In this document: positions 19,211-30,813 of the stretch, one piece after another
Position numbering within the stretch: position 1 is the stretch's first letter
How the letters are laid out: the number at the start of each line of letters is the position of its first letter
Translations under genes and position numbers: made by a program
NCBI GenBank assembly: GCA_013299055.1
Contig: JAAFKB010000002.1
Coordinates: 34,164 to 98,163 of the forward strand
Direction of reading: 5' to 3'
Length of the DNA: 64,000 bases
Origin: Sphaerotilus sp.
Lineage (GTDB): Bacteria; Pseudomonadota; Gammaproteobacteria; Burkholderiales; Burkholderiaceae_C
Notes under the pieces: model-generated
Databases searched by the model: none
Seen by the model: the letters and a program-made list of their open reading frames with translations, nothing else
Told to the model about the DNA's origin: nothing

Positions 19211-20131
19211 ATGTTCACACTGCTGCATCGCGTCGCGTGGGGTGCCGGCCAGGCCGGGGCCCTGGTCGCGCTGGCACTCTGGGGGTTGACGGGCTGTGTC
19301 TCCGGGCCGGCACTGCCGGTGCCGATGGGCGAGGCCAGCCCCACCACCCTGACCCCCGTCCGCCCCGCCGGCACCGGTACCGGTACCGGTGCCGCGGGTT
19401 CGACCGTGAACACCGGCAACCGCCGCGACCTCGTGACCTCGTCCGACGAGTCCGACACCGCCCGGCGTGCCCGCATCCGCACCGAACTCGCCGGGGCCTA
19501 CTTCAGCCAGGGCCAGTTCATCACCGCCCTCGACGAGGTCAAGCGCGCCTTGTCGGTCGATCCCGACCACGTCCCGGCGCTGAACCTGCGCGGACTGGTC
19601 TACGCCAACATGGGCGAGTTCGCGCTGGCCGAAGAGAGCTTCCGGGCGGCGCTCGGCCTGCGCCCGGCCGACGCCGACACGCTCCACAACTACGGCTGGT
19701 TCCTCTGCCAGCAACGCCGTTTTGTTCCCGCGCGCCAGCAGTTCGAGGCCGCCATGGCGGTGCCGCAGTACCGCGAAGGTGCCCGCACGCTGCTGGCCGC
19801 CGGCATCTGCGAGGCCCGCGCCGGCGAGCTGCAGGCCGCCCAGATCATCCTGCAGCGCAGTTTCGACCAGGAGCCGGGCAACCCTGCCACGGTGTTCAAC
19901 CTGGCCGACGTGCTGCGTCGCCGAGGTGAACTCGAACGTGCATTCCTGTACCTCCAGCGGCTGAACCAGACGCCCGAGCTGGTGAGTCCGGAGACGCTGT
20001 GGCTGTCAATCCGGATCCAGCACCGGCGAAATCTGGCCGCGTCCGTGGAAGAATTGGGGGCACTGCTGCGCACGCGATTCCCGAAGTCACGGGAAGCAGC
20101 CGCCTACGACCAAGGACAGTTTGATGAGTGA
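19211..20131 (+). CDS. pilW: type IV pilus biogenesis/stability protein PilW (PilF), TPR lipoprotein
   Basis: Lipobox LTGC, TPRs (ALNLRGLVYANMGEFALAEESFRAAL, HNYGWFLCQQRRF); conserved order rlmN-pilW-rodZ-ispG. Confidence 0.88.
   Translation: MFTLLHRVAWGAGQAGALVALALWGLTGCVSGPALPVPMGEASPTTLTPVRPAGTGTGTGAAGSTVNTGNRRDLVTSSDESDTARRARIRTELAGAYFSQGQFITALDEVKRALSVDPDHVPALNLRGLVYANMGEFALAEESFRAALGLRPADADTLHNYGWFLCQQRRFVPARQQFEAAMAVPQYREGARTLLAAGICEARAGELQAAQIILQRSFDQEPGNPATVFNLADVLRRRGELERAFLYLQRLNQTPELVSPETLWLSIRIQHRRNLAASVEELGALLRTRFPKSREAAAYDQGQFDE
19369..19394. repeat. 26-bp perfect palindrome built from ACCGGT-type hexamers within pilW
   Basis: CGGCACCGGTACCGGTACCGGTGCCG equals its reverse complement. 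Confidence 0.85.
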
Positions 20132-21059
20132 CGTGACACCGCCGACCGCCGGCACCTCCACCGCTGGCGCCATGCTGCGCGCCGCGCGGCAGGCCCGAGG
20201 CATGGAATTGGACACCCTGTCGCAGGTGCTGAAGGTGCCCGAGCGCAAGCTGGCCGCCCTGGAAGCCGATCGCTACACCGAGTTGCCGGGCATGGCCTTC
20301 GCGCGCAGCCTGGCGCAGTCGTATGCACGGCAGGTGGGCCTGGACGCGGCGGTGGTGCTGGCCCAGCTGCCTGGCGCCGGTCCGCAGCCGCAGCAACGTC
20401 TCGAAAGCGTGTCCCGTGGCCTGCAGACGCCCTACCGCGAAGGGGCGAGCGGTGCCACGTTCGGCCGCAGCGGCTCGGCCTGGCCGGAGTGGCTCAAGCC
20501 GGTGTTCCTGCTGCCGGCCGTGCTGCTGCTGGCGGCACTGGCGTTCTGGTTCGCGCCACCCATGCACACGATGTTCGGCGGACTGGGCTGGCCGGACGCC
20601 GAGACGGGGTCTGACGCCACCGCGATGGTGGTCGAGTCCGCACCGGTGCCGGTTGCCGCCTCCGCTGCGGGTGTCGTGGTCGGCGTACCCGTGGCTGTCG
20701 TGGCCGAGCCGCCTGTCGCTCCGGCGTCTGCTGTGGCGCCCACCATCACCGCCGTCTCCGAGACCGTGCATTCCACGCCCAGCGAGCCGGCCGCCAGCGC
20801 CACCAGCGCACCGTCTGCCGCCTCCGGCGTGGTGGTGCTGCGCACGACGGGCGAGTCATGGATCGAGGTGCGGGACGCGGCGGGCGCGGTGCTGCTGTCG
20901 CGCACGGTGCTGCCGGGCGAGGTGATCGGCCTCGACGGTGCGCTGCCGATGCGCCTGAAGGCTGGCATCGCCAACGTGACCCAGGTGACGCTGCGGGGCG
21001 AGCCCTTCAGCCTGGCCCCGTTCACCCGCGGCAACATCGCCACCGCCATCCTGAAGTGA
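20121..21059 (+). CDS. rodZ: RodZ-like cytoskeletal protein (HTH, TM, DUF4115)
   Basis: N-terminal [55 protein letters not shown], one TM, DUF4115-like end ([22 protein letters not shown]). Confidence 0.88.
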   Translation: MMSDVTPPTAGTSTAGAMLRAARQARGMELDTLSQVLKVPERKLAALEADRYTELPGMAFARSLAQSYARQVGLDAAVVLAQLPGAGPQPQQRLESVSRGLQTPYREGASGATFGRSGSAWPEWLKPVFLLPAVLLLAALAFWFAPPMHTMFGGLGWPDAETGSDATAMVVESAPVPVAASAAGVVVGVPVAVVAEPPVAPASAVAPTITAVSETVHSTPSEPAASATSAPSAASGVVVLRTTGESWIEVRDAAGAVLLSRTVLPGEVIGLDGALPMRLKAGIANVTQVTLRGEPFSLAPFTRGNIATAILK

Positions 21060-21067
21060 GTCCGACC

Positions 21068-22351
21068 ATGCAAGCCACTGTGCCCACCTCCGAACAGCCG
21101 ATCCCTCTGGGCGAACCCGCCGCCCGGCGCAGCCTGCAGGCGCGGGTGACGTGGGGTGACCGTGTGGTCACGGTGGGCGGCAATGCGCCGGTGCGGGTCC
21201 AGTCGATGACCAACACCGACACGGTGGACGTGATCGGCACGGCGATCCAGGTGAAGGAACTCGCGCTGGCAGGCTCCGAGATGGTCCGCATCACGGTGAA
21301 CACGCCCGAAGCCGCCGAGGCCGTGCCGCACATCCGCGAGCAGCTCGACCGCATGCAGATCGACGTGCCGCTGATCGGCGACTTCCACTACAACGGCCAC
21401 CGCCTCCTGACCGAATACCCGGCCATGGCGCAGGCGCTGTCCAAGTACCGCATCAACCCCGGCAACGTCGGCAAGGGCGACAAGCGCGACCGCCAGTTCG
21501 GCATGATGATCGAGGCGGCGATCCGCCACGACAAGCCGGTGCGCATCGGCGTGAACTGGGGCAGCCTGGACCAGGAGCTGCTCGCCATGCTGATGGACAC
21601 GAACGCCAGCCGCGCCCAGCCCTGGGAAGCACGCCAGGTGATGTACGAGGCGCTGATCCAGTCGGCGCTCGACTCGGCGGCCTACGCGGTCGAACTCGGC
21701 ATGCGGCGGGAGCAGGTGCTGATCAGCTGCAAGGTCAGCGGCGTGCAGGATCTGGTGGCGGTGTACCGCGAACTCTCGAAACGCTGCGACCATCCGCTGC
21801 ACCTCGGCCTCACCGAAGCCGGCATGGGCACCAAGGGCACGGTGGCGTCCGCGACGGCGCTGGGCATCCTGCTGCAGCAGGGCATCGGCGACACCATCCG
21901 CGTGAGCCTGACCCCCGCGCCGGGCGAGGCGCGCACGCAGGAGGTGACGGTGGCGCTGGAGATCCTGCAGTCGCTGGGCCTGCGCACCTTCGTGCCGAGC
22001 GTGACGGCCTGCCCCGGCTGTGGCCGCACGACGAGCACGACGTTCCAGGAACTGACGCAGCAGATCGACCACTTCCTGCGCGCGCAGATGCCCGTCTGGC
22101 GCGCGAAGTACCCCGGCGTCGAGGCGATGAAGGTGGCCGTGATGGGCTGCATCGTCAACGGCCCCGGCGAGAGCAAGCACGCCGACATCGGCATCAGCCT
22201 GCCCGGCACGGGCGAGGCGCCCGCCGCCCCCGTCTACATCGACGGCGAGAAGGCCATGACGCTGCGTGGCGAGGGCATCGCCAGCGAGTTCCAGGCCGTG
22301 GTCGAGCAGTACATCGAGCGCCGCTTCGGCCAGAAGACCGCTGTGTCCTGA
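21068..22351 (+). CDS. ispG: 4-hydroxy-3-methylbut-2-enyl diphosphate synthase
   Basis: Start ATG 21068; [36 protein letters not shown], Fe-S ligands TACPGCGRT and GCIVNGPGE. Confidence 0.97.
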   Translation: MQATVPTSEQPIPLGEPAARRSLQARVTWGDRVVTVGGNAPVRVQSMTNTDTVDVIGTAIQVKELALAGSEMVRITVNTPEAAEAVPHIREQLDRMQIDVPLIGDFHYNGHRLLTEYPAMAQALSKYRINPGNVGKGDKRDRQFGMMIEAAIRHDKPVRIGVNWGSLDQELLAMLMDTNASRAQPWEARQVMYEALIQSALDSAAYAVELGMRREQVLISCKVSGVQDLVAVYRELSKRCDHPLHLGLTEAGMGTKGTVASATALGILLQQGIGDTIRVSLTPAPGEARTQEVTVALEILQSLGLRTFVPSVTACPGCGRTTSTTFQELTQQIDHFLRAQMPVWRAKYPGVEAMKVAVMGCIVNGPGESKHADIGISLPGTGEAPAAPVYIDGEKAMTLRGEGIASEFQAVVEQYIERRFGQKTAVS

Positions 22352-22393
22352 GTCCCTGACTTTCCGATTTCCTGCTTTCCTGCTGAATTCCTG

Positions 22394-23677
22394 ATGAGCG
22401 AAAAACTACAAGCCGTCAAAGGCATGAACGACCTCCTGCCGCCGGACTCGGCCCGCTGGGAATGGTTCGAAGGCTGCGTGCGCGCCTTGATGCAGCGTTA
22501 CGGCTACGCCAACATCCGCACCCCCATCGTCGAGCCGACCCCGCTGTTCGTGCGCGGCCTGGGCGAGGTGACGGACATCGTCGAGAAGGAGATGTATTCC
22601 TTTGAGGACAAGATGAACGGCGATCGGCTCACCTTGCGTCCGGAAGGGACTGCCGGTGTCGTGCGCGCCGTGGTCCAGCACAACCTGCTGTACGAAGGCC
22701 CGAAGCGGCTGTTCTACATCGGCCCGATGTTCCGCCACGAGCGTCCGCAGAAAGGGCGCTACCGCCAGTTCCACCAGGTCGGCGTCGAGGCGTTGGGGTT
22801 TGCCGGTCCGGACGTGGATGCCGAGGTGATCCTGATGGCGCGCAGCCTCTGGCGTGACCTGGGTCTGACGGATGTGCGGCTGGAGATCAACAGCCTGGGC
22901 CAGCCCGAGGAGCGCAAGGCCCACCGCGCCGCTCTGATCGTCCACTTCGAGGCCCACGCCGACCTGCTGGACGAGGAGGCCCGGCGCCGCCTGCACAGCA
23001 ACCCGCTGCGCATCCTGGACACCAAGAACCCGGCGATGCAGGCGGTGGTCGAGGCCGCGCCGAAGCTGATGGACTTCCTCGGCGAGGCCTCGCTGAAGCA
23101 CTTCGACGCCGTGCGCGCCGTGCTGGACGCGGTGGGCCAGCCCTACCGCATCAACCCGCGTCTCGTGCGCGGCATGGACTACTACAACCTGACCGTCTTC
23201 GAGTGGGTCACGGACCGGCTCGGCGCACAAGGCACGGTCTGTGGCGGCGGGCGCTACGACGGCCTGATCGAGCAGATCGGTGGCAAGCCGGCGCCGGCGG
23301 TGGGCTGGGGGCTGGGCATCGAGCGGGTGCTGGCGCTGCTGGAAGACAGCGGCGTGCCGGTGCCGGCGCAGGTGCCCGACGCCTACGCCGTGGTGCCGGA
23401 CGCCGCGGCCCTGGCGACGGCGACCGTCACGGCGGAAGCCCTGCGTGCGCTCGGGCGCAAGATCGTGCTGCACGGCGCGGGCAAGGACGGCCCCGGCAGC
23501 ATGAAGTCGCAGTTCAAGAAGGCCGACGCCAGCGGCGCCCGCTACGCGCTGGTCTTCGGCGCCGACGAACTCGCGCAGGGCATGGTGGCGGTCAAGCCGC
23601 TGCGCGAGGGCGGGCGGTCGCAGGCGCTGCGTCCGCTGGCCGACGTGGCGCGCTGGGCGGCCGAGATCAGCGACTGA
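22394..23677 (+). CDS. hisS: histidyl-tRNA synthetase
   Basis: [72 protein letters not shown]. Confidence 0.98.
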   Translation: MSEKLQAVKGMNDLLPPDSARWEWFEGCVRALMQRYGYANIRTPIVEPTPLFVRGLGEVTDIVEKEMYSFEDKMNGDRLTLRPEGTAGVVRAVVQHNLLYEGPKRLFYIGPMFRHERPQKGRYRQFHQVGVEALGFAGPDVDAEVILMARSLWRDLGLTDVRLEINSLGQPEERKAHRAALIVHFEAHADLLDEEARRRLHSNPLRILDTKNPAMQAVVEAAPKLMDFLGEASLKHFDAVRAVLDAVGQPYRINPRLVRGMDYYNLTVFEWVTDRLGAQGTVCGGGRYDGLIEQIGGKPAPAVGWGLGIERVLALLEDSGVPVPAQVPDAYAVVPDAAALATATVTAEALRALGRKIVLHGAGKDGPGSMKSQFKKADASGARYALVFGADELAQGMVAVKPLREGGRSQALRPLADVARWAAEISD

Positions 23678-23751
23678 CCGGCCGCGGTTCGGCCGCGACC
23701 CGCATAATCCTTCCCCTCACGGTTACACCTCCGACACACGGCACCACGCGC

Positions 23752-24414
23752 ATGGCATCCCATCTCGACCTCGAAGAACAGGAACAGCTTGACCAGCTCA
23801 AGCATTTCTGGGGCAAGTTCGGCAACCTCATCACCTGGGTGCTGCTGGTGGTGCTGACCGCCTACGCCGGCTGGAACGGCTGGCAGTATTGGCAGCGTGA
23901 CCAGGCAGCCAAGGCGGGCGGCATCTACGACGCCCTCGAACGTGCCGCCCAGACCGGTGACGCCGAGCGTGTCACCAAGGTCTGGGCTGACCTGCAGGGC
24001 CGCTACCCCTCGACGGCGTTTGCGGAGCAGGGCGGCCTGCTGGCGGCCAGGGTCCAGTTCGACAAGGGCCAGGCCGACACCGCCCGTGCCACGCTGGAAT
24101 GGGTGGCCGCCAACGCCAAGGAAGACGAATACCGGGCGCTGGCGCGGCTGCGTCTGGCGGGGTTGCACCTGGAGGCCAAGCGCCTGGACGAGGCCCTCAA
24201 GCTGGTCTCCACCGAGGTGCCCGAGTCGCTGGCCGCGCTGGCCGCCGACCGCCGGGGCGACATCCTGCAGGCCCAGTCCAAGTCCGCAGAGGCCGTGACC
24301 GCCTACCAGCAAGCCTGGAAGGCGCTGGGCAAGGACGTGGACTACCGCCGTCTGGTCGAGGCCAAGCTGGTCGCGCTGGGTGCTGCGCCCGAGGCCGAGG
24401 GGGCTGCGAAATGA
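23752..24414 (+). CDS. yfgM: YfgM-like tetratricopeptide protein (SecYEG ancillary subunit)
   Basis: MASHLDLEEQEQLDQLKHFWGKFGNLITWVLLVVL N-terminal TM; between hisS and bamB. Confidence 0.87.
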   Translation: MASHLDLEEQEQLDQLKHFWGKFGNLITWVLLVVLTAYAGWNGWQYWQRDQAAKAGGIYDALERAAQTGDAERVTKVWADLQGRYPSTAFAEQGGLLAARVQFDKGQADTARATLEWVAANAKEDEYRALARLRLAGLHLEAKRLDEALKLVSTEVPESLAALAADRRGDILQAQSKSAEAVTAYQQAWKALGKDVDYRRLVEAKLVALGAAPEAEGAAK

Positions 24415-25547
24415 CCGCCACGCCCGTCCGACGTCCGGGTCGCTGGCGCTGGCTGGCGGCGTCGGTGGCCTTGGCGCTGGCTGCCTGCACGTCGGTCGAC
24501 AAGCCCAAGCCCACGCCGCTGGAGCCGCTGACCACGCGCATCGCCGGCAAGCAGGTCTGGCGCCAGAGCGTGGGCAAGCCGCTGCCGGGCCTGTCGGTGG
24601 CGGTGCTGGGCGACCGCTTCCTGCTGGCCAGCGTGGACGGGCGGCTGACCAGTCTGGACATCGGCACGGGCGCGGTGCGCTCGCAGATCGCCGTGGGCGG
24701 CACCTTGACCGCCGGCGTGGGCAGCGATGGCCGTCACGCCGCCGTGGTGACGCAGAACAACGAACTCGTGGTGGTCGACGGCCAGCGCGAGGTCTGGCGC
24801 ACGCGGCTGAACTCGCGGGTCGTCACGGCGCCGCTGGTGGCCGGCGAGCGGGTGTTCATCCAGGCGGTGGACCGCAGCGTGCTGGCCTTCGACGTGTTCG
24901 ACGGCCGGCGCCTGTGGTCGGTCGGCCGCTCCAGCGAAGCCTTGTCGCTGGCCCAGCCGGGTGTGCTGCTGGCCTACCGCAACACGCTGCTGGTGGGCAT
25001 GGGGGCGCGTCTGCTGGCGCTGGATCCGCTCACGGGCAGCCTGCGCAGCGACAGCACGCTGGCTGCGCCGCGTGGCACCAACGAGGTCGAGCGTCTGGCC
25101 GACCTGGTGGGCCCCGCGGCACGGCTGGGCGAGGTCGTGTGCGCCCGTGCCTTCCAGACCAGCGTGACCTGCCTGAACGCCGAGCGCAATGCCGTGCTCT
25201 GGAGCCGCGCACAGACCGGCTTCGAGGGGCTGGCCATCGACAACGAGTTCGTGGCGGGTGCCGATGCCAACGACCGCATCAGCGTCTGGCGCCGCACGAC
25301 AGGTGACCTGGCCTGGACGTCGGATCGCCTGCGCCACCGTGGCCTGACCGCGCCGCTGTCGGTCGGCTCGACACTGGTGTTCGGCGACAGCGAGGGCTGG
25401 CTGCATGTGCTCTCGCACGACCGGGGCGAGCCGCTGCTGCGCCTGGCCACCGATGGCAGTGCGGTCGTGGCGCCGCTGGTGCGCTCCGGGCTGACGGTGC
25501 TGGCCGTGACCCGCTCGGGCAACGCCTTCGCCTTCCGGCCGGAATGA
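24411..25547 (+). CDS. bamB: outer membrane protein assembly factor BamB
   Basis: Lipobox ALAAC and PQQ-like beta-propeller repeats; order yfgM-bamB-der. Confidence 0.93.
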   Translation: MTATPVRRPGRWRWLAASVALALAACTSVDKPKPTPLEPLTTRIAGKQVWRQSVGKPLPGLSVAVLGDRFLLASVDGRLTSLDIGTGAVRSQIAVGGTLTAGVGSDGRHAAVVTQNNELVVVDGQREVWRTRLNSRVVTAPLVAGERVFIQAVDRSVLAFDVFDGRRLWSVGRSSEALSLAQPGVLLAYRNTLLVGMGARLLALDPLTGSLRSDSTLAAPRGTNEVERLADLVGPAARLGEVVCARAFQTSVTCLNAERNAVLWSRAQTGFEGLAIDNEFVAGADANDRISVWRRTTGDLAWTSDRLRHRGLTAPLSVGSTLVFGDSEGWLHVLSHDRGEPLLRLATDGSAVVAPLVRSGLTVLAVTRSGNAFAFRPE

Positions 25548-25631
25548 GGCCGCGCCAGGCCCGGCGCTTCGGCTGATCCGGGCTGATCCTTTCCCTACAA
25601 CAACTCAACTGCTACAGATCGGAACCGACCC

Positions 25632-26975
25632 ATGAAACCCGTGATTGCCCTCGTCGGACGTCCCAACGTCGGCAAGTCCACGCTGTTCAATCGACTCACC
25701 GGACGCCGCGATGCGATCGTGGCCGACTACGCCGGACTGACCCGCGACCGCCACTACGGCGATGGCGCGCTGGGCGGTCATGAATTCATCGTCATCGACA
25801 CCGGCGGCTTCGAGCCCGACTGCACGGCCGGCATCTTCCAGGAAATGGCCAAGCAGACCCGCCAGGCCGTGGCCGAGGCGGATGCGGTGATCTTCGTCGT
25901 CGACGTGCGCGCAGGCTTGTCTGCGCAGGACCACGACATCGCCCGCTACTTGCGCACCACTGGCAAGCGCGTGCTGCTGGCGGCGAACAAGGCCGAGGGC
26001 ATGAAGGGCGGCCCGCAGCTGGCCGAGTTCCACGAGCTGGGCATCGGCGAGCCGCTGGCGGTGTCGTCGGCCCACGGCCACGGCATCCGCGATCTGGTGG
26101 ACCTGGCGCTGGAGGGCATCGAGCCACCCGCCGAGGACGAAGACGACGCGCTGCCCGAGGACGAGCGCCCGACCCGTCTGGCGGTGTGCGGCCGCCCCAA
26201 CGTCGGCAAGTCCACGTTGATCAACACCTGGCTGGGCGAGGAACGCCTGGTGGCCTTCGACCTGCCGGGCACGACGCGCGACACGATCGAGGTGCCGTTC
26301 GAGCGCAATGGCCGACGTTACAAGCTGATCGACACGGCTGGCCTGCGCCGCAAGGGCAAGGTGTTCGAGTCGATCGAGAAGTTCTCGGTCGTCAAGACGC
26401 TGCAGGCCATCGGCGACGCCAACGTCGTGCTGCTGCTGATCGACGCCACCGAAGGTGTGTCGGACCAGGACGCGCACATCGCCGGCTACATCCTGGACGC
26501 CGGCCGCGCGGTGGTGATCGCCATCAACAAGTGGGACGCGATCGACGAGTACCAGCGCCAGACGCTGCAACGCTCGATCGAGACGCGACTGGCCTTCCTG
26601 AAATTCGCGCCGATCCTGCACATCTCCGCCAAGCGCCGACAGGGGCTGGGGCCGCTGTGGAACGCCATCGACGAGTCCTGGGCGTCGGCCAAGCGCAAGC
26701 TGCCCACGCCGGTGCTGACGCGGCTGCTGCAGGAAGCGGTCGACTTTCAGCAACCCAAGCGGGCGGGGGTGTCCCGTCCGAAACTGCGTTATGCCCACCA
26801 AGGTGGGCAGAACCCGCCGGTGATCGTGATCCATGGCAATGCCGTGGAGCACATCACCGACGTGTACAAGCGCTATCTGGAGAGCCGGTTCCGCGAGCAC
26901 TTCAAGCTCGTCGGCACTCCGTTGCGCATCGAGTTGCGCGCCTCGCGCAATCCCTTCACGGAAAAGGATTCGTGA
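25632..26975 (+). CDS. der: GTPase Der (EngA)
   Basis: Two G domains, each with GRPNVGKST, plus DTGGF/DTAGL and C-terminal KH-like domain. Confidence 0.98.
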   Translation: MKPVIALVGRPNVGKSTLFNRLTGRRDAIVADYAGLTRDRHYGDGALGGHEFIVIDTGGFEPDCTAGIFQEMAKQTRQAVAEADAVIFVVDVRAGLSAQDHDIARYLRTTGKRVLLAANKAEGMKGGPQLAEFHELGIGEPLAVSSAHGHGIRDLVDLALEGIEPPAEDEDDALPEDERPTRLAVCGRPNVGKSTLINTWLGEERLVAFDLPGTTRDTIEVPFERNGRRYKLIDTAGLRRKGKVFESIEKFSVVKTLQAIGDANVVLLLIDATEGVSDQDAHIAGYILDAGRAVVIAINKWDAIDEYQRQTLQRSIETRLAFLKFAPILHISAKRRQGLGPLWNAIDESWASAKRKLPTPVLTRLLQEAVDFQQPKRAGVSRPKLRYAHQGGQNPPVIVIHGNAVEHITDVYKRYLESRFREHFKLVGTPLRIELRASRNPFTEKDS

Positions 26976-27050
26976 CCTTTCCGGTCGTGGTCCCGGGCGT
27001 GTGATAACGTGCGGGACTTCTTGAACTCCATTTCCAACACGGAGAATATC

Positions 27051-27293
27051 GTGAGCAACAAAGGGCAACTGCTACAAGACCCCTTCCTCAACCTGCTGCG
27101 CAAAGAGCATGTGCCGGTGTCGATCTACCTCGTCAACGGCATCAAGCTGCAGGGCCACATCGAGTCTTTCGATCAGTATGTGGTGCTCCTTCGCAATACC
27201 GTCACCCAGATGGTCTACAAGCACGCGATCTCGACCGTCGTGCCAGGTCGACCGGTGAACTTCCACGCGGCTGAAGCGCCGGAAGCCAACTGA
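27051..27293 (+). CDS. hfq: RNA chaperone Hfq
   Basis: GTG start 27051; [62 protein letters not shown]. Confidence 0.98.
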   Translation: MSNKGQLLQDPFLNLLRKEHVPVSIYLVNGIKLQGHIESFDQYVVLLRNTVTQMVYKHAISTVVPGRPVNFHAAEAPEAN

Positions 27294-27334
27294 CCGCCCG
27301 CAGCGGCCAGCCATACGCGCCAACTCGAAGCACC

Positions 27335-28570
27335 TTGACTGCACCGGACTCTTCCCCTCTCCCACGCGCTGTTCTGGTCGGGGTCGATATCGGCGCAAGC
27401 GCGGACTTCGACGCGACGCTGGATGAGCTGGCCCTGCTTGCGCAGTCTGCCGGCGATGATCCGGTCGCCCGGATCATCTGCCGCCGTCGTGCCCCGGACG
27501 CCGCGCTGTTTGTCGGCTCCGGCAAGGCCGACGAGATCAAGCTCGTCGTGGCCGAGCACGGCGCCCAGTGCGTGATCTTCGATCAGGCGCTGGGCCCGGC
27601 TCAGCAGCGCAATCTGGAGCGCCACCTCGGCGTCGAAGTCCTCGACCGCACGGCGCTCATCCTCGAAATTTTTGCCGCCCGAGCGCGCAGCCATGAAGGC
27701 AAGCTTCAGGTCGAACTCGCGCGGCTGCAATACCTCTCCACCCGCCTCGTGCGCCGCTGGTCCCACCTGGAGCGCCAGCGCGGCGGGGTCGGTCTGCGCG
27801 GGGGTCCGGGCGAAACCCAGATCGAGCTGGACAAACGCATGATCGTCGTGCGCATCAAGGCCGTGAAGGACCGGCTCGACAAGGTCAAGCGCCAGCGTGG
27901 CACGCAGCGCAAGGCCCGCGAGCGCCAGGGCACCTTCCGCGTCTCGCTGGTGGGCTACACCAATGCCGGCAAGAGCACGCTGTTCAATGCGCTGGTGAAG
28001 GCGCAGACCTATGCCGCCGACCAGCTCTTCGCCACGCTGGACACCACCACGCGCCAGATGTACCTCGAAGACGCGCAGCGCAGCGTCTCCCTTTCCGACA
28101 CGGTGGGCTTCATCCGCGCGCTGCCGCACACCCTGGTGGACGCGTTCCAGGCGACGCTCCAGGAGGCCATCGACGCCGACGTGCTGCTGCACGTGGTCGA
28201 TGCGGCCAGTCCGTTCTGGCTCGACCAGATCCGTGAAGTGCAGCGTGTCCTGCACGAGATCGGGGCCGGGGACGTGCCGCAGCTGCTCGTGTTCAACAAG
28301 CTCGACGCGCTGGAGCCGGCGCAGTGGCCGCGGGCGGTGTCGGATGTGTACGAGCTGGAGCCGGGTCGCACCGTCCCCCGCTGGCATGTCAGTGCCCGCA
28401 CTGGCGAGGGGCTGCACGCCCTGCGCCAGGCCATCGCCGAGGTGGCCCTGCACCAAGACCGCCAGTCCACTGCAGGGCAGCCCGACCCGCGCTTCGATCC
28501 CGCGCGCACCGCGGCCGATGACACGGCACCCGAATCGATCGAAACCCTGCTCATGCCCCCGGTGGTGTGA
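27335..28570 (+). CDS. hflX: GTPase HflX
   Basis: LVGYTNAGKSTLFNAL, DTVGFIRALPHTLVDAF, VFNKLDAL; next to hfq. Confidence 0.96.
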   Translation: MTAPDSSPLPRAVLVGVDIGASADFDATLDELALLAQSAGDDPVARIICRRRAPDAALFVGSGKADEIKLVVAEHGAQCVIFDQALGPAQQRNLERHLGVEVLDRTALILEIFAARARSHEGKLQVELARLQYLSTRLVRRWSHLERQRGGVGLRGGPGETQIELDKRMIVVRIKAVKDRLDKVKRQRGTQRKARERQGTFRVSLVGYTNAGKSTLFNALVKAQTYAADQLFATLDTTTRQMYLEDAQRSVSLSDTVGFIRALPHTLVDAFQATLQEAIDADVLLHVVDAASPFWLDQIREVQRVLHEIGAGDVPQLLVFNKLDALEPAQWPRAVSDVYELEPGRTVPRWHVSARTGEGLHALRQAIAEVALHQDRQSTAGQPDPRFDPARTAADDTAPESIETLLMPPVV

Positions 28571-29919
28571 TGCGTGTTGTAATTTCGGACATGAACAAGA
28601 CGAATCCGATGGATGCTCACACGCCTGAACAGGCCCCGCTCGGGGCGGTGGCGCAGTCTGGAGCCACGCTGGTCCGTGCCGCGGTGCAGTCGCTGCTGCG
28701 GCGCCTGCGTGGCGCGGACGTGATGGCCAGCTCCGGCCGCAACGATGGTCCGCCGGATCTGGACGAACTCTGGCGCGACTTCAATCAGAAGCTGGGTGGC
28801 CTGTTCGGTGGCAAGACGCCAGCAGGGCGCGACAGCGGCGGTGCGCCCCCTCCGGGCGGACGCCCCGATCCTTCGCCGGACGGCCGCCTGTTCGGCATGG
28901 GTGGTGGCCTGGTGCTGGGCGTGGCGGCGCTGCTCTGGCTGGGCAGCGGCTTTTTCATCGTGCAGGAAGGTCAGCAAGCTGTGATCCTGACCTTCGGCAA
29001 GTTCAGTCGAACGGTGGATGCCGGCATCCAGTACCGCTGGCCGGGGCCTTTCCAGTCGCATGACATTGTCAGCGTCACCCAGACCCGTTCCACCGAGGTG
29101 GGACGCAATTCGGTGGTGCAGGCCACGGGGCTGCGTGACTCGTCCATGCTGACCCAGGACGAGAACATCGTGGACATCCGCTTCACGGTGCAATGGCGCC
29201 TGAAGCAGGCCAAGGACTTCCTGTTCGAGAACCGCAACGTCGAGGAAGCTGTCCAGCAGGCGGCGGAGTCGGCGGTGCGCGAGATCGTCGGGCGCGGCAC
29301 GATGGACTCGGTGCTGTACGAGCAGCGCGATGCGATCGCGGTCGATCTGGTCAAGTCGATCCAGTCCCAGCTCGACCGTCTGAAGGCCGGCATCCTGGTC
29401 ATCAACGTGAACGTGCAGAGCGTGCAGGCGCCCGAGCAGGTGCAGGCGGCCTTCGACGATGCCTTCAAGGCTGGTGCCGACCGCGAGCGCCTGAAGAACG
29501 AAGGCCAAGCCTACGCCAACGACATCATCCCCAAGGCACGCGGCACCGCAGCGCGGCTGTCGGAAGAGGCCGAAGGCTACCGCGCCCGCGTGGTGGCCCA
29601 GGCCGAGGGCGACGGCGAGCGTTTCCGCAGCGTGCTCACCGAGTACCAGAAGGCGCCCGGCGTGACCCGCGACCGCATGTACATCGACACCATGTCGCAG
29701 CTCTACGCCAACGTGAGCAAGGTGATGGTCGACTCGCGCAATGGCAGCAACCTGCTGTACCTGCCGCTGGACAAGCTGATGCAGCAGTCGGCGGGTGGCG
29801 TGGCCGGTGCGGCGTCGGCCGTGCCCCTGGTGCCATCAAGCACCGATGGCGCATCGGGCAGCAGCGTGGACGTGCGTTCACGCGACGGACAACGCGGCCG
29901 TGACCGTGACGGGCGCTGA
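28567..29919 (+). CDS. hflK: FtsH protease activity modulator HflK
   Basis: SPFH domain; GGPPDLDELWRDFNQKLGGLFGGK-like N-terminus; start may be GTG 28567 or ATG 28591. Confidence 0.94.
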   Translation: MMRVVISDMNKTNPMDAHTPEQAPLGAVAQSGATLVRAAVQSLLRRLRGADVMASSGRNDGPPDLDELWRDFNQKLGGLFGGKTPAGRDSGGAPPPGGRPDPSPDGRLFGMGGGLVLGVAALLWLGSGFFIVQEGQQAVILTFGKFSRTVDAGIQYRWPGPFQSHDIVSVTQTRSTEVGRNSVVQATGLRDSSMLTQDENIVDIRFTVQWRLKQAKDFLFENRNVEEAVQQAAESAVREIVGRGTMDSVLYEQRDAIAVDLVKSIQSQLDRLKAGILVINVNVQSVQAPEQVQAAFDDAFKAGADRERLKNEGQAYANDIIPKARGTAARLSEEAEGYRARVVAQAEGDGERFRSVLTEYQKAPGVTRDRMYIDTMSQLYANVSKVMVDSRNGSNLLYLPLDKLMQQSAGGVAGAASAVPLVPSSTDGASGSSVDVRSRDGQRGRDRDGR

Positions 29920-29934
29920 GCAGGGGAACACGAG

Positions 29935-30813
29935 ATGAATCGAATCGGACTTATCGCGGTCAGCGGGCTGATGGCGCTGCTGGTCACCACCTCGATGCTC
30001 TTTGTCGTCGACCAGCGCAACTTTGCCGTCGTCTACGCCCTGGGTGAAATCAAGGAAGTCATCGCCGAGCCGGGCCTGAAGTTCAAGCTGCCGCCGCCGC
30101 TGCAGAACGTGATCTTCATCGACCGGCGCACCCAGACGCTGGACAGCCCCGAGACGCGCCCGGTGTTCACCGCCGAGAAGCAGAGCCTGGTGATCGACTG
30201 GCTGGTCAAGTGGCGCATCACCGAGCCGCGCCAGTTCATCCGCAACACCGGGGTCGATCTGCGCAACGCCGAGGCACGCCTGTCTCCCATCGTGCAGGCG
30301 GCGCTGAACGAGGAAGTCACCAAGCGCACCGTGCGGGCGATGCTGTCCACCGAGCGTGACAAGGTCATGCAGGGTGTGATGCAGCGCCTGAGCGATGACG
30401 CGAAGAACTTCGGCATCGAGATCGTCGACGTACGCATCAAGCGGGTCGACTTCGCCTCCACCATCACCGAGTCGGTCTACCGGCGCATGGAGTCCGAGCG
30501 CAAGCGCGTGGCCAACGAGCTGCGTTCGGAAGGGGCGGCCGACGGCGAGAAGATCCGCGCCGATGCGGACCGCCAGCGTGAAGTGATCCTGGCTGACGCC
30601 TACCGCGAAGCCCAGAAGGTCAAGGGCGAGGGCGATGCCAAGGCGTCGGCGATCTATGCGGAATCGTTCGGACGCGATCCGCAGTTCGCCCAGTTCTACC
30701 GCAGCCTGGAAGCCTATCGGGCCAGCTTCCGCAGCAAGAGCGATGTGCTGGTGGTCGATCCGTCCAGCGAGTTCTTCCGCGTGATGCGCAGCGGCGGTGT
30801 CGGTGGCAAGTAA
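29935..30813 (+). CDS. hflC: protease modulator HflC
   Basis: SPFH domain; FVVDQRNFAVVYALGEIKEVIAEPGLKFKLPPPLQNVIFIDRRTQTLD. Confidence 0.96.
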   Translation: MNRIGLIAVSGLMALLVTTSMLFVVDQRNFAVVYALGEIKEVIAEPGLKFKLPPPLQNVIFIDRRTQTLDSPETRPVFTAEKQSLVIDWLVKWRITEPRQFIRNTGVDLRNAEARLSPIVQAALNEEVTKRTVRAMLSTERDKVMQGVMQRLSDDAKNFGIEIVDVRIKRVDFASTITESVYRRMESERKRVANELRSEGAADGEKIRADADRQREVILADAYREAQKVKGEGDAKASAIYAESFGRDPQFAQFYRSLEAYRASFRSKSDVLVVDPSSEFFRVMRSGGVGGK

